From an uncultured Clostridia bacterium (GTDB taxonomy: Bacteria; Bacillota; Clostridia; TANB77; CAG-508), in NCBI GenBank assembly GCA_934167175.1, contig CAKPKF010000007.1, positions 1 through 64,000 of the forward strand: 64,000 nucleotides of DNA, in the 5' to 3' direction. The notes under the pieces were generated by a model. It did no database searches and had not been told where the DNA came from. It saw nothing but the letters and a program-made list of their open reading frames with translations. Both the position numbers and the translations under genes were made by a program. Shown here piece after piece: positions 1-6,982 of this stretch (position 1 is its first letter; each line of letters opens with the position of its first letter).

Positions 1-75
1 AACACAGAAGTTAAGCTCTAATGTGCCGACGATACTTACGGGTTACCCTGTTGGTAAAATAGGTTGTCGCCAGAT
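1..75 (+). rRNA. rrf: 5S ribosomal RNA, 3' part
   Basis: The first bases match the conserved 3' half of bacterial 5S rRNA: the ACACAGAAGTTAAGCTCT element, the helix IV/V region and the closing GTCGCCAG end. The gene enters from the left edge, so the 5' part is missing. It is followed by a strong terminator, which suggests the end of an rRNA operon lying left of the window. Confidence 0.93.
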
Positions 76-90
76 TTTTTATTTATTTTT

Positions 91-147
91 AAGAAGTTAT
101 AATTAAGATTTTAAAAAACTTAAATTTTTAATTATAACTTCTTTTTA
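91..147 (+). terminator. Intrinsic terminator after 5S rRNA
   Basis: A 16-bp perfect inverted repeat (AAGAAGTTATAATTAA at 91-106 and its complement at 128-143) with an AT-rich loop and a T tract follows the 5S gene. It is symmetric enough to act in both directions. Confidence 0.8.
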
Positions 148-230
148 CATATAATTATAAAACAATTAATTTCATATTTTTAAGAGAGTGAAAAGAATGT
201 AATTATATAAAAGAAATGTAATACTTTTAG

Positions 231-276
231 AAAGGAGTATATGATATATTTATACAATATATCATACAAGAAATAA
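231..276 (+). promoter_or_regulatory. Leader mini-ORF and hairpin in front of the flavin-reductase gene
   Basis: AAAGGAG (231-237) is followed after 3 bases by an ATG at 241 that opens an 11-codon ORF. Its TAA (274-276) overlaps the ATG of the next gene as TAATG. The same stretch folds: ATGATATATT (241-250) pairs with AATATATCAT (256-265). Two readings are possible. Either the mini-ORF delivers ribosomes to the gene by translational coupling, or the hairpin is bridged so that the same Shine-Dalgarno serves the ATG at 276. The sequence cannot decide between them. Confidence 0.5.
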
Positions 277-845
277 TGGGAAAAGTAATGTGGAAACCAG
301 GTAGTTTTATATATCCAATACCAGCAGTTATGGTTTCATGTGGAGATATGAAAAGATCTAATATAATTACAATTGCTTGGACAGGAATTATAAATACTAA
401 ACCACCGATGGTATATATATCTGTAAGACCAACAAGATATTCATATGACATAATAAAAAATAGTGGAGAGTTTGTAATAAATTTAACAACCAAAAGATTA
501 ACATATGCAACAGATTGGTGTGGGGTAAAATCTGGTAAGAATGTTGACAAATTCAAAGAGATGAAACTTACAAAGCAAAAAGCTAATATTGTTAAATGTC
601 CAATGATAAAAGAGTCACCAGTCTCAATAGAATGTAAAGTTAGAGAAATAAAAAAATGTGGTACTCATGATATGTTTATAGCAGATGTTGTAGCAATAGA
701 TGCAGATGAAAAATATATTGATGAAAAAGGTGCATTTGATATTTCAAAATGTGATTTAATGGCATATTCTAATGGACATTATTATTCATTAGGAAAAAAA
801 ATAGGAAAATTTGGATATTCGGTGAAAAAAAGAAAAAGAAAATAG
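276..845 (+). CDS. Flavin reductase-like (flavoredoxin family) FMN-binding protein
   Basis: A 189-residue protein of the flavin reductase-like / flavoredoxin family, which binds FMN in a split-barrel fold and passes electrons from NAD(P)H or ferredoxin-type donors. The start GSFIYPIPAVMVS, then ITIAWTGIINTKPPMVYISVRP, and the C-terminal YSNGHYYSLGKKIGKFGY are typical family blocks (residues about 9-50 and 160-180). The physiological partner cannot be read from the sequence. The ATG at 276 is chosen because it opens the conserved N-terminus; it has no Shine-Dalgarno at normal distance, and the overlapping mini-ORF may supply ribosomes. It is monocistronic, between the rRNA terminator and the rpmG promoter. 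The C-terminus is lysine/arginine-rich (KKRKRK). Confidence 0.85.
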   Translation: MGKVMWKPGSFIYPIPAVMVSCGDMKRSNIITIAWTGIINTKPPMVYISVRPTRYSYDIIKNSGEFVINLTTKRLTYATDWCGVKSGKNVDKFKEMKLTKQKANIVKCPMIKESPVSIECKVREIKKCGTHDMFIADVVAIDADEKYIDEKGAFDISKCDLMAYSNGHYYSLGKKIGKFGYSVKKRKRK

Positions 846-855
846 TTGTGAAAGG

Positions 856-884
856 TTGACATATAACAATTTTTATGATAAAGT
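856..884 (+). promoter_or_regulatory. Promoter of the rpmG-secE-nusG-rplKA operon
   Basis: TTGACA (856-861), 17-bp spacer, TAAAGT (879-884). The -35 is perfect and the -10 is imperfect. It lies in the gap directly upstream of rpmG. Confidence 0.55.
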
Positions 885-966
885 TATTTAGCGTATGTAT
901 GAGAATATGTATGTTCACATCGTTTTAAAAATAGAAATAGCTAATCAAATTACGGAGGTGTATTAA

Positions 967-1131
967 ATGGCTGCAAAAGGACCAAGAGAAGATATTACTT
1001 TAGAATGTACAGAATGTCATAGAAGAAACTATGTTACATCAAAAAATAAAAGAAACAATACAGAAAGATTAGAAATAGTAAAATATTGCAAATTCTGTAA
1101 AAAACGTACAACACACAAAGAAACTAAATAA
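967..1131 (+). CDS. rpmG: 50S ribosomal protein L33
   Basis: A 54-residue L33 of the large ribosomal subunit. It carries the zinc-ribbon form, with CTEC near residues 14-17 and CKFC near 41-44, followed by KKRTTHKETK. GGAGG lies 8 bases before the ATG. It heads the conserved rpmG-secE-nusG-rplK-rplA order found in many Firmicutes. The four-cysteine (zinc-binding) L33 is the form used under zinc-replete conditions in species that also keep a cysteine-free copy; whether such a copy exists here is unknown. Confidence 0.95.
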   Translation: MAAKGPREDITLECTECHRRNYVTSKNKRNNTERLEIVKYCKFCKKRTTHKETK

Positions 1132-1153
1132 GCTATTTTAAGGAGGATATAAA

Positions 1154-1534
1154 ATGGCTAAAAAAGATTTAAAAAAGAATAAAGGGAATAAAACATTCTT
1201 TAAGGATTTTAAAGCTGAATTAAAAAAAGTTATTTGGCCAACGCCGGAGAAACTTTTTAAAGATACTATGACAGTTATTTCAATATCTTTAGTAATTGCT
1301 TTAATGGTTTTTATTTTTGATTTTGCTTTTGATAAAATAAACACATATGGAATTGATAAAATGAAAAACTTAATTAGTTCTTCAAGTTCATCAGAAGAAT
1401 CAAATTCAGAAGAATCAAATAACGAATCAGAAAATAAAACAGAAGAGAATGAAGAAAAATCTACAGCTAATGACGAAAATAATGTAGAATCAGAAAATAA
1501 TAATATAGATGCAGAAAATACTGTAAATAATTAA
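1154..1534 (+). CDS. secE: Preprotein translocase subunit SecE with an acidic tail
   Basis: SecE is the small membrane subunit of the SecYEG channel and clamps SecY. The conserved amphipathic motif FKAELKKVIWPTPEKL (residues about 16-31) and a single membrane span (about 36-60) are present. The family protein usually stops soon after the span at 60-80 residues. This one continues to 126 with a low-complexity tail very rich in Ser, Glu and Asn (from residue 74). Tail composition is unlike the rest of the operon. The span topology predicts that the tail lies outside the cytoplasm. It sits 22 bases after rpmG and 14 before nusG, with a GGAGG ribosome-binding site. Confidence 0.92.
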   Translation: MAKKDLKKNKGNKTFFKDFKAELKKVIWPTPEKLFKDTMTVISISLVIALMVFIFDFAFDKINTYGIDKMKNLISSSSSSEESNSEESNNESENKTEENEEKSTANDENNVESENNNIDAENTVNN

Positions 1535-1548
1535 GGAGGCTTTGATAT

Positions 1549-2085
1549 ATGTCTCAAGTAAGTGAAGATTTGGAACCAAAATGGTATGTAGTGCATACTT
1601 ATTCTGGATACGAAAATAAAGTTAAAACTGACTTAGAAAAAACAGTAAAAAACAGAGAATTAGAAGATTTCTTTTTTGATATAGTTGTTCCTATGGAAGA
1701 ACAAATAGAAATAAAAGATGGTAAAAGAAAAGTAAATCTGAAAAAAGTTTTTCCGGGTTATGTTTTAATTAAAATGATTGTAACAGAAGAATCTTGGTAT
1801 ATTGTTAGAAATACTAGAGGTGTTACTGGCTTCGTTGGTTCTGGGACAGATCCAATTCCATTAACTGAAGAAGAAATAAGAAGTATGGGATTTGAGGATG
1901 TACCTATTAATATTGATTATGATGTTAATGATTCAGTAAGAGTTATTAATGGTCCATTAGAAAATTTTATCGGAACTGTTCAAGAAATTAATAAAGAAAA
2001 ACATAAAGTTAAAGTTTTAGTTTCCATGTTTGGAAGAGAAACTCCAGTTGAACTAGAATTTTCACAAGTCCAAAAAATAGTTTAA
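1549..2085 (+). CDS. nusG: Transcription termination/antitermination factor NusG
   Basis: A 178-residue NusG, which binds RNA polymerase and links it to Rho or the ribosome. The NGN domain starts at KWYVVHTYSGYENKV (residues about 11-25), with FPGYVLIKM (about 68-76) and RNTRGVTGFVG (about 87-97). The C-terminal KOW domain follows at SVRVINGPLENFIGTVQEI (about 128-146). Length and order are those of a canonical bacterial NusG. It is preceded by AAGGAGG and located between secE and rplK as in nearly all bacteria. Confidence 0.97.
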   Translation: MSQVSEDLEPKWYVVHTYSGYENKVKTDLEKTVKNRELEDFFFDIVVPMEEQIEIKDGKRKVNLKKVFPGYVLIKMIVTEESWYIVRNTRGVTGFVGSGTDPIPLTEEEIRSMGFEDVPINIDYDVNDSVRVINGPLENFIGTVQEINKEKHKVKVLVSMFGRETPVELEFSQVQKIV

Positions 2086-2143
2086 TTTTAAGAATACTAA
2101 ATAAATATATAAGTATTATATCATTTAAAGGAGGTGCAAAAAA

Positions 2144-2572
2144 ATGGCTGAAAAAGAAGTAGTAAATACTATAAAACTACAAATAGAAGCAGGAAAAGCA
2201 ACACCAGCTCCACCAGTAGGTCCAGCCTTAGGTTCAAGTGGTGTTAATATAATGCAATTTGTTAAAGAATTTAATGATAGAACTGCTAATCAACCAGGTA
2301 TGATAATACCAGTAGTAATTACAGTTTATAAAGATAAATCTTTTGAGTTTGTAACAAAAGTACCACCAGTTGCTGTACTTATTAAAAAAGCATTAAATAT
2401 TCCAAAAGGATCAGGAAAACCTAATAAAGAAAAAGTAGCTACAATTACAGAAGAACAAGTTAAAGCTATTGCTGAACAAAAAATGGAAGATTTAAATGCA
2501 GCTTCATTAGAAGCAGCTATGAGAATGGTAGAAGGTACTGCAAGAAGCATGGGTGTAGTTGTAAAAAAATAA
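2144..2572 (+). CDS. rplK: 50S ribosomal protein L11
   Basis: A 142-residue L11, which binds 23S rRNA at the GTPase-associated centre with L10/L12 and is needed for RelA activation. Diagnostic stretches are TIKLQIEAGKATPAPPVGPA near the N-terminus and GTARSMGVVV at the end. AAAGGAGGTG lies 7 bases before the ATG. It is followed closely by rplA; L11 and L1 are cotranscribed in most bacteria. Confidence 0.97.
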   Translation: MAEKEVVNTIKLQIEAGKATPAPPVGPALGSSGVNIMQFVKEFNDRTANQPGMIIPVVITVYKDKSFEFVTKVPPVAVLIKKALNIPKGSGKPNKEKVATITEEQVKAIAEQKMEDLNAASLEAAMRMVEGTARSMGVVVKK

Positions 2573-2628
2573 TTTTAAAATATAATTGGGAGAATGTAAA
2601 AATTCGTTAAAACCAAAGGAGGTAAATA

Positions 2629-3312
2629 ATGAAAGAAGGAAAAAGATATCAAGAAAGTGTAAAACTTATTGATAAAACAAAACAATATGATATCAAAGAA
2701 GCTATTGAAGTAATTGAAAAAATGCCAAAAGCTAAATTTGATGAAACAGTAGAATTACATGTAAAACTTGGTGTAGATTCTAAACATGCTGATCAACAAG
2801 TTAGAGGAACAGTAGTTCTTCCACACGGGACAGGAAAAACATTAAGAGTTTTAGTTTTTGCAAAAGGAGATAAAGCTAAAGAAGCAGAAGCAGCAGGAGC
2901 TGATTTTGTTGGAGCAGAAGAATTAATACCAAAAATACAAAATGAAAATTGGTTTGATTATGATGTAATTGTTGCAACACCAGATATGATGGGTGTTGTT
3001 GGTAGATTAGGTAAAGTATTAGGACCAAAAGGATTAATGCCTAACCCTAAATCTGGAACAGTTACAATGGATGTAACAAAAGCAGTAACAGATATAAAAT
3101 CAGGTAAAGTAGAATATAGATTAGATAAGACTAACATTATTCACTTAGGATTTGGAAAGGTTTCATTTGGAACAGAAAAATTAGTAGAAAACTATAATAC
3201 TGTTATAGATGCAATAATTAAAGCTAAACCAGCTGCAGCAAAAGGTCAATATATAAGAAGCATTGCTGTTGCTACATCAATGGGACCAAGCATTTATATA
3301 AATCAAAAATAA
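2629..3312 (+). CDS. rplA: 50S ribosomal protein L1
   Basis: A 227-residue L1, the protein of the mobile L1 stalk, often an autogenous translational repressor of rplKA mRNA. The family signature GRLGKVLGPKGLMPNPKSGT (residues about 125-144) is intact. The ribosome-binding site is AAAGGAGG. No in-frame CGG occurs despite many glycine codons. Confidence 0.97.
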   Translation: MKEGKRYQESVKLIDKTKQYDIKEAIEVIEKMPKAKFDETVELHVKLGVDSKHADQQVRGTVVLPHGTGKTLRVLVFAKGDKAKEAEAAGADFVGAEELIPKIQNENWFDYDVIVATPDMMGVVGRLGKVLGPKGLMPNPKSGTVTMDVTKAVTDIKSGKVEYRLDKTNIIHLGFGKVSFGTEKLVENYNTVIDAIIKAKPAAAKGQYIRSIAVATSMGPSIYINQK

Positions 3313-3317
3313 GTTAA

Positions 3318-3431
3318 ATATGGCCAAAGATAGTAGGCATTAATAAGTCCTACCGAGGCATGATATTTGAGCGGAAATAAGTCCAATCATATTGTGCCTT
3401 TATGGCTATATATGATTGGATTTTTATATTC
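3318..3431 (+). promoter_or_regulatory. Ribosomal protein L10 leader with attenuator
   Basis: The gap between rplA and rplJ holds an L10-leader type RNA: AAAGATAGTAGGC (from about 3324) and AAGTCCTACCGAGGC (3346-3360) form the conserved kinked stem that L10(L12)4 binds. It is followed by a terminator stem TCCAATCATAT (3382-3392) / ATATGATTGGA (3410-3420) with a T run. Known role of this RNA family: excess L10-L12 complex promotes termination ahead of rplJL. The remaining gap to 3548 shows only AT-rich sequence and the rplJ ribosome-binding site. Confidence 0.85.
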
Positions 3432-3548
3432 AAATCGCAATAAATAATACAGACATTAAATGATATTCTTAAAAACAAATATTTATTATACAAATTATCG
3501 CCTTGTGCGTTAAATAAATATTAATTTCATTAGGAGGTGAATAACAAA

Positions 3549-4052
3549 ATGGCTAGTGAAAAAATCTTAAAACAAAAGGAAGAAGAAGTAAAAAAATTAG
3601 CAGAGAAAATAAAAGATGCTAAAATAGTACTTTTAACAGATTACAGAGGAATAAACGTAGAAGATGTAACTAAATTAAGAACATCTTTAAGAAATGCTCA
3701 AGCAGAATATAAAGTTATAAAAAACAATATAACTAGAAGAGCTTTAAAAGAATGTAATTATGAAGGTATGGATGAATATTTAGAAGGTCCAACAGCAGTT
3801 ATTCTTAGTGAGAATGACTATTTAGAACCAGCTAAAGCAGTATATGAGTATGTTAAGAAAAATGATTTCTATAAAATTAAAGGTGGAATAATTGAAGGAA
3901 AAGTTATGACAGCAGAAGAAATCATAACACTTGCAAAATTACCATCAAGAGAAACTCTACTTGGTATGCTTGCTGGAGCTTTACTTGGAAATGTTACAAA
4001 ACTTGCAGTTGCACTTGATCAAGTAAAAGTAAAAAAAGAAGCAGAAGCTTAG
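3549..4052 (+). CDS. rplJ: 50S ribosomal protein L10
   Basis: L10 forms the base of the L7/L12 stalk. Family features visible are KEEEVKKLAEKIKDAKIVLLTDYRG (N-terminal RNA-binding part), EYKVIKNNITRRAL and a C-terminal helix that binds L12 dimers. The ATG at 3549 (MASEKIL) is chosen because AGGAGGTGA lies 8 bases upstream; the in-frame GTG at 3537 is part of that ribosome-binding site. The product is 167 residues. It is controlled by the leader just upstream and followed by rplL. Confidence 0.96.
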   Translation: MASEKILKQKEEEVKKLAEKIKDAKIVLLTDYRGINVEDVTKLRTSLRNAQAEYKVIKNNITRRALKECNYEGMDEYLEGPTAVILSENDYLEPAKAVYEYVKKNDFYKIKGGIIEGKVMTAEEIITLAKLPSRETLLGMLAGALLGNVTKLAVALDQVKVKKEAEA

Positions 4053-4103
4053 AAAAAAATTAAAATAAGTGTGAAAGCACAAAAAAATAAGGAGGAATTT
4101 AGA

Positions 4104-4475
4104 ATGGCTAAAATAGAAGAATTATTAGAAACAATTGATGGTTTAACAGTTGTTGAATTAGCTGAATTAGTAAAAGGAATAGAAGAAAAATATGGAGTAT
4201 CTGCAGCAGCAGTTGCAGCTCCAGCAGCAGGTGTAGCAGGAGGAGCTGCTGCAGCTGAAGAAAAAACATCATTTGATGTTGTATTAAAAGAAGCAGGAGA
4301 CAACAAAATAAAAGTTATAAAAGTTGTTAGAGATGCTACAGGTTTAGGATTAAAAGAAGCTAAGGAATTAGTTGATGGAGCACCAAAAACAATAAAAGAA
4401 GGTGTTGCTAAAGAAGAAGCAGAAGAATTAAAAGCTAAATTTGTAGAAGTTGGAGCAGTTGTTGAATTAGCATAA
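4104..4475 (+). CDS. rplL: 50S ribosomal protein L7/L12
   Basis: A 123-residue L7/L12, present as dimers in the stalk and recruiting translation GTPases. The N-terminal dimerisation helix (MAKIEELLETIDGLTVVELA), an Ala/Gly-rich hinge (about residues 34-52) and the C-terminal domain with KEAKELVDGAPK are all present. The ATG at 4104 follows AAGGAGG. A terminator directly downstream closes the operon. Confidence 0.97.
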   Translation: MAKIEELLETIDGLTVVELAELVKGIEEKYGVSAAAVAAPAAGVAGGAAAAEEKTSFDVVLKEAGDNKIKVIKVVRDATGLGLKEAKELVDGAPKTIKEGVAKEEAEELKAKFVEVGAVVELA

Positions 4476-4483
4476 TTAAAATA

Positions 4484-4516
4484 AAGAAAGTGGCTATATA
4501 TAGCCACTTTTCTTCT
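4484..4516 (+). terminator. Terminator of the rplJ-rplL operon
   Basis: AAAGTGGCTA (4487-4496) pairs with TAGCCACTTT (4501-4510), followed by TCTTCTT. In the rest of the gap up to 4721 I see only AT-rich DNA with no convincing promoter. Confidence 0.85.
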
Positions 4517-4721
4517 TATATTGGAAATTCGGTTAAGTTACTTAAATTGTGTTGGTAATTATTTTGCAATCGTGTTTTGTGATAAAGCCACTTATTTTTA
4601 TTGTAAAATAAGATAATAATAATACATGCAAATAATTAAAAATACTGTCCAAAGTTACTTCAATAATTAGTATGTGCATAAAAAAATTATATTTTAATAA
4701 TACAAGAAGGAGATATAAAAT

Positions 4722-5426
4722 TTGAAAGAGAAAATAGGCATAATTACTGCTATGCAGGAAGAACTAGATGCAATAAAATTAAAAATGACTAATATAATAG
4801 AAGAAAAAATATATGAACTTATTTTTTATAAAGGCAAAATAGAAAAGAAAGACTGTATATTAGTGAAATGTGGAGTTGGAAAAGTGAATGCAGCAAGAAC
4901 TACTCAAATATTAATAAATAAATATGACATATCAAAAATAATAAATGTGGGCTCTGCAGGAGGGGTGAATAATAAGCTTAAAATCGGGGATATTGTAATT
5001 GGCAAAGAATTAGTACAATACGATTTTGATATAACTGCTTTTGGACACGAAAAAGGCTATATAACAGATGTTGGAAAATTCATATATTCAGATGAAAAAT
5101 TAATACAAGCATGCAGTAAAATAGTAGATGAAATAAGTAAAAACAAGAACTTTAATGCTATTATTGGAAAAATAGCAACAGGTGATACTTTTTGTACTAA
5201 TATTGTTCAAAAAGAGAAAATTTTTAATGAGTTTGTAGCTGACTGTATTGAAATGGAAGGTGCAGCTATAGCACAGGTTTGTAAATTAGATAATGTTGGA
5301 TTTCTTGTAATAAGAGGAATATCAGATGTACCAAATGGAAAAAATGAAATAGAATTTGACAAGTATTTAAAAATTGCATCTGAGAGATGTGGAATAATAA
5401 TTCAAAAGATGTGTCAACTAATATAA
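4722..5426 (+). CDS. mtnN: 5'-methylthioadenosine/S-adenosylhomocysteine nucleosidase
   Basis: A 234-residue cytoplasmic nucleosidase that cleaves the glycosidic bond of MTA and SAH, feeding methionine salvage and the activated methyl cycle. It begins IGIITAMQEELDAI with the catalytic glutamate region, has NVGSAGGVNNKLKIGDIVIG (about 77-96), CIEMEGAAIAQVC (substrate-binding Met-Glu) and RGISDVPNG with the catalytic aspartate. The start is TTG at 4722 with AAGGAG upstream. It stands alone between two terminators. Confidence 0.93.
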   Translation: MKEKIGIITAMQEELDAIKLKMTNIIEEKIYELIFYKGKIEKKDCILVKCGVGKVNAARTTQILINKYDISKIINVGSAGGVNNKLKIGDIVIGKELVQYDFDITAFGHEKGYITDVGKFIYSDEKLIQACSKIVDEISKNKNFNAIIGKIATGDTFCTNIVQKEKIFNEFVADCIEMEGAAIAQVCKLDNVGFLVIRGISDVPNGKNEIEFDKYLKIASERCGIIIQKMCQLI

Positions 5427-5442
5427 TTAGTTGACTTTTTCT
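5413..5442 (+). terminator. Terminator of mtnN
   Basis: GTCAACTA (5413-5420) pairs with TAGTTGAC (5428-5435), followed by TTTTTCTT. The stem overlaps the end of the coding sequence. Confidence 0.8.
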
Positions 5443-5503
5443 TAATTTCATTATATACTTAGTGCAGAATTTGGAAAAATAATTTTCTGATAAGGAGAAG
5501 ATA

Positions 5504-6943
5504 ATGATTATGAGAAAGTTAAAGGATGTTGTTAGTATATTAGGAATAGGATGTTTAACATGGGTATGTTTGCATACCCATACTATAGCTAGTACGGGAA
5601 AAGTTACTACTGAAACTGTTAAATTAAGAAGTAAACCATCTACTAGTTCTTCAATTGTTCAATTGTTATCACTAAATGATAAAGTTGAAGTTGTAGAAAA
5701 AAGTGGTGAATGGTATAAAGTTTCTGCAGATGGAAAAACAGGATATGTTCATCAAAATTATCTTAAAGTAGATGACAAAAACAGTTCTGATAAAAAAAAT
5801 AACACAAGTAATACTACTTTAAATAGTACCGAAAAAAATAATACTACATCTGTTGGAACAAATTCTGTAGAAAATACTTCAACAGATGAAAATAGTGTAA
5901 CTAATAATGAGAAAATGGAAGATACAAATAACATTGATACAACCACAGAAGGTGCAGAAACAGAAAAGCAAGAAAGTACAATTGGAGAAACTGGAGAAAA
6001 AGAATTGCAATCAGAAACTAAAGTATATATTTTACCATTAATAAATGTCAGCACTATTGGAAATATTGAAAAAGGGAAAAAAGTAAATGTTACTGAAAAT
6101 ATTAATGGATGGTCATATATAACTTCAGACACAATTAGTGGTTGGGTAAGAAGCGATAAGTTAGTTGAGATAAAAAATGAAAACAATAATCCAAAGGTAG
6201 AAACAAAAGTGGAAGAAACAACAAACAAAGAATCAAATGAAAATAGTAATACAGAGAAAAATACAAATGAAACAACTAAAAAGGAAGAAACCAAAAAAGA
6301 GGAAAAAGCGAATAACTCTTCAAAAGTTGGATATGTGTCAGTTGGAACTGCTAATTTAAGAAAAGAGACTAATACTTCTTCACAGGTTGTAGCTAATTTA
6401 TCATTAAATGATAAAGTTGAAATATTGGGAGAAGAGAATAACTGGTATAAAGTAAAAGTAAATGGCAAACAAGGTTATATTGCCAAAAGCTTAATATCTA
6501 ATAAAAAACAAACGTCAAATACTTCAAGAGGGGAAGAAGTAGACAGAGAGAATAATACTCCAAATAGTAATGCAAATACTGCTGTTGTATCTTATGCTAA
6601 GAATTTAATAGGGTCTAGATATGTATCTGGAGGAAGTACACCTAATGGATTTGATTGTTCAGGATTTACATACTATGTATATAAGAATTTTGGAGTTTCT
6701 TTAAGTAGAGCATCATCTGGTCAAGCAAATAATGGGAAGGCAGTAGATAAGTCTAACCTAGTAGAAGGAGATTTAGTATTATTTTCACAAGGAAGTAAAA
6801 AAATAGGTCATGTAGGAATCTACATAGGAAATAATCAATTTATTCATGCTGCAAATGCTCGAAAAGGAGTTATAATAACATCATTATCAGATAGTTACTA
6901 TACAAAAAATTATGTTACAGCTAGAAGAGTTTTAGATAATTAA
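5504..6943 (+). CDS. Exported NlpC/P60 peptidoglycan endopeptidase with three SH3 domains
   Basis: A 479-residue exported protein. A signal peptide (MRKLKDVVSILGIG... to about residue 30) is followed by three bacterial SH3 modules (about 31-88, 165-222 and 275-332). Asn/Thr/Glu-rich linkers separate them, and a C-terminal NlpC/P60 domain follows (about 360-477). The catalytic cysteine is in GFDCSGFTYYVY, the histidine in GHVGIYIG, and the third polar residue in FIHAA. Known role of the family: cleavage of D-Glu-meso-diaminopimelate or related bonds in cell-wall peptides; SH3 domains hold the enzyme at the wall. ATG at 5504 or 5510, after AAGGAG. It lies upstream of comEC with no clear terminator between. 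Confidence 0.92.
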   Translation: MIMRKLKDVVSILGIGCLTWVCLHTHTIASTGKVTTETVKLRSKPSTSSSIVQLLSLNDKVEVVEKSGEWYKVSADGKTGYVHQNYLKVDDKNSSDKKNNTSNTTLNSTEKNNTTSVGTNSVENTSTDENSVTNNEKMEDTNNIDTTTEGAETEKQESTIGETGEKELQSETKVYILPLINVSTIGNIEKGKKVNVTENINGWSYITSDTISGWVRSDKLVEIKNENNNPKVETKVEETTNKESNENSNTEKNTNETTKKEETKKEEKANNSSKVGYVSVGTANLRKETNTSSQVVANLSLNDKVEILGEENNWYKVKVNGKQGYIAKSLISNKKQTSNTSRGEEVDRENNTPNSNANTAVVSYAKNLIGSRYVSGGSTPNGFDCSGFTYYVYKNFGVSLSRASSGQANNGKAVDKSNLVEGDLVLFSQGSKKIGHVGIYIGNNQFIHAANARKGVIITSLSDSYYTKNYVTARRVLDN

Positions 6944-6982
6944 CAAGGGGAGCAATTAATATAAAAGGAGAGAACTTATAAG

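Noticed and set aside
3361..3380. CGG at the L10 leader and other CGG in non-coding or antisense positions as shift sites
   Set aside because: They are outside coding frames or fall across codon boundaries, so they carry no decoding meaning.
5758..6468. Long antisense open frames, for example opposite the SH3/NlpC gene
   Set aside because: They mirror low-complexity coding sequence, lack ribosome-binding sites and show no protein-like composition.
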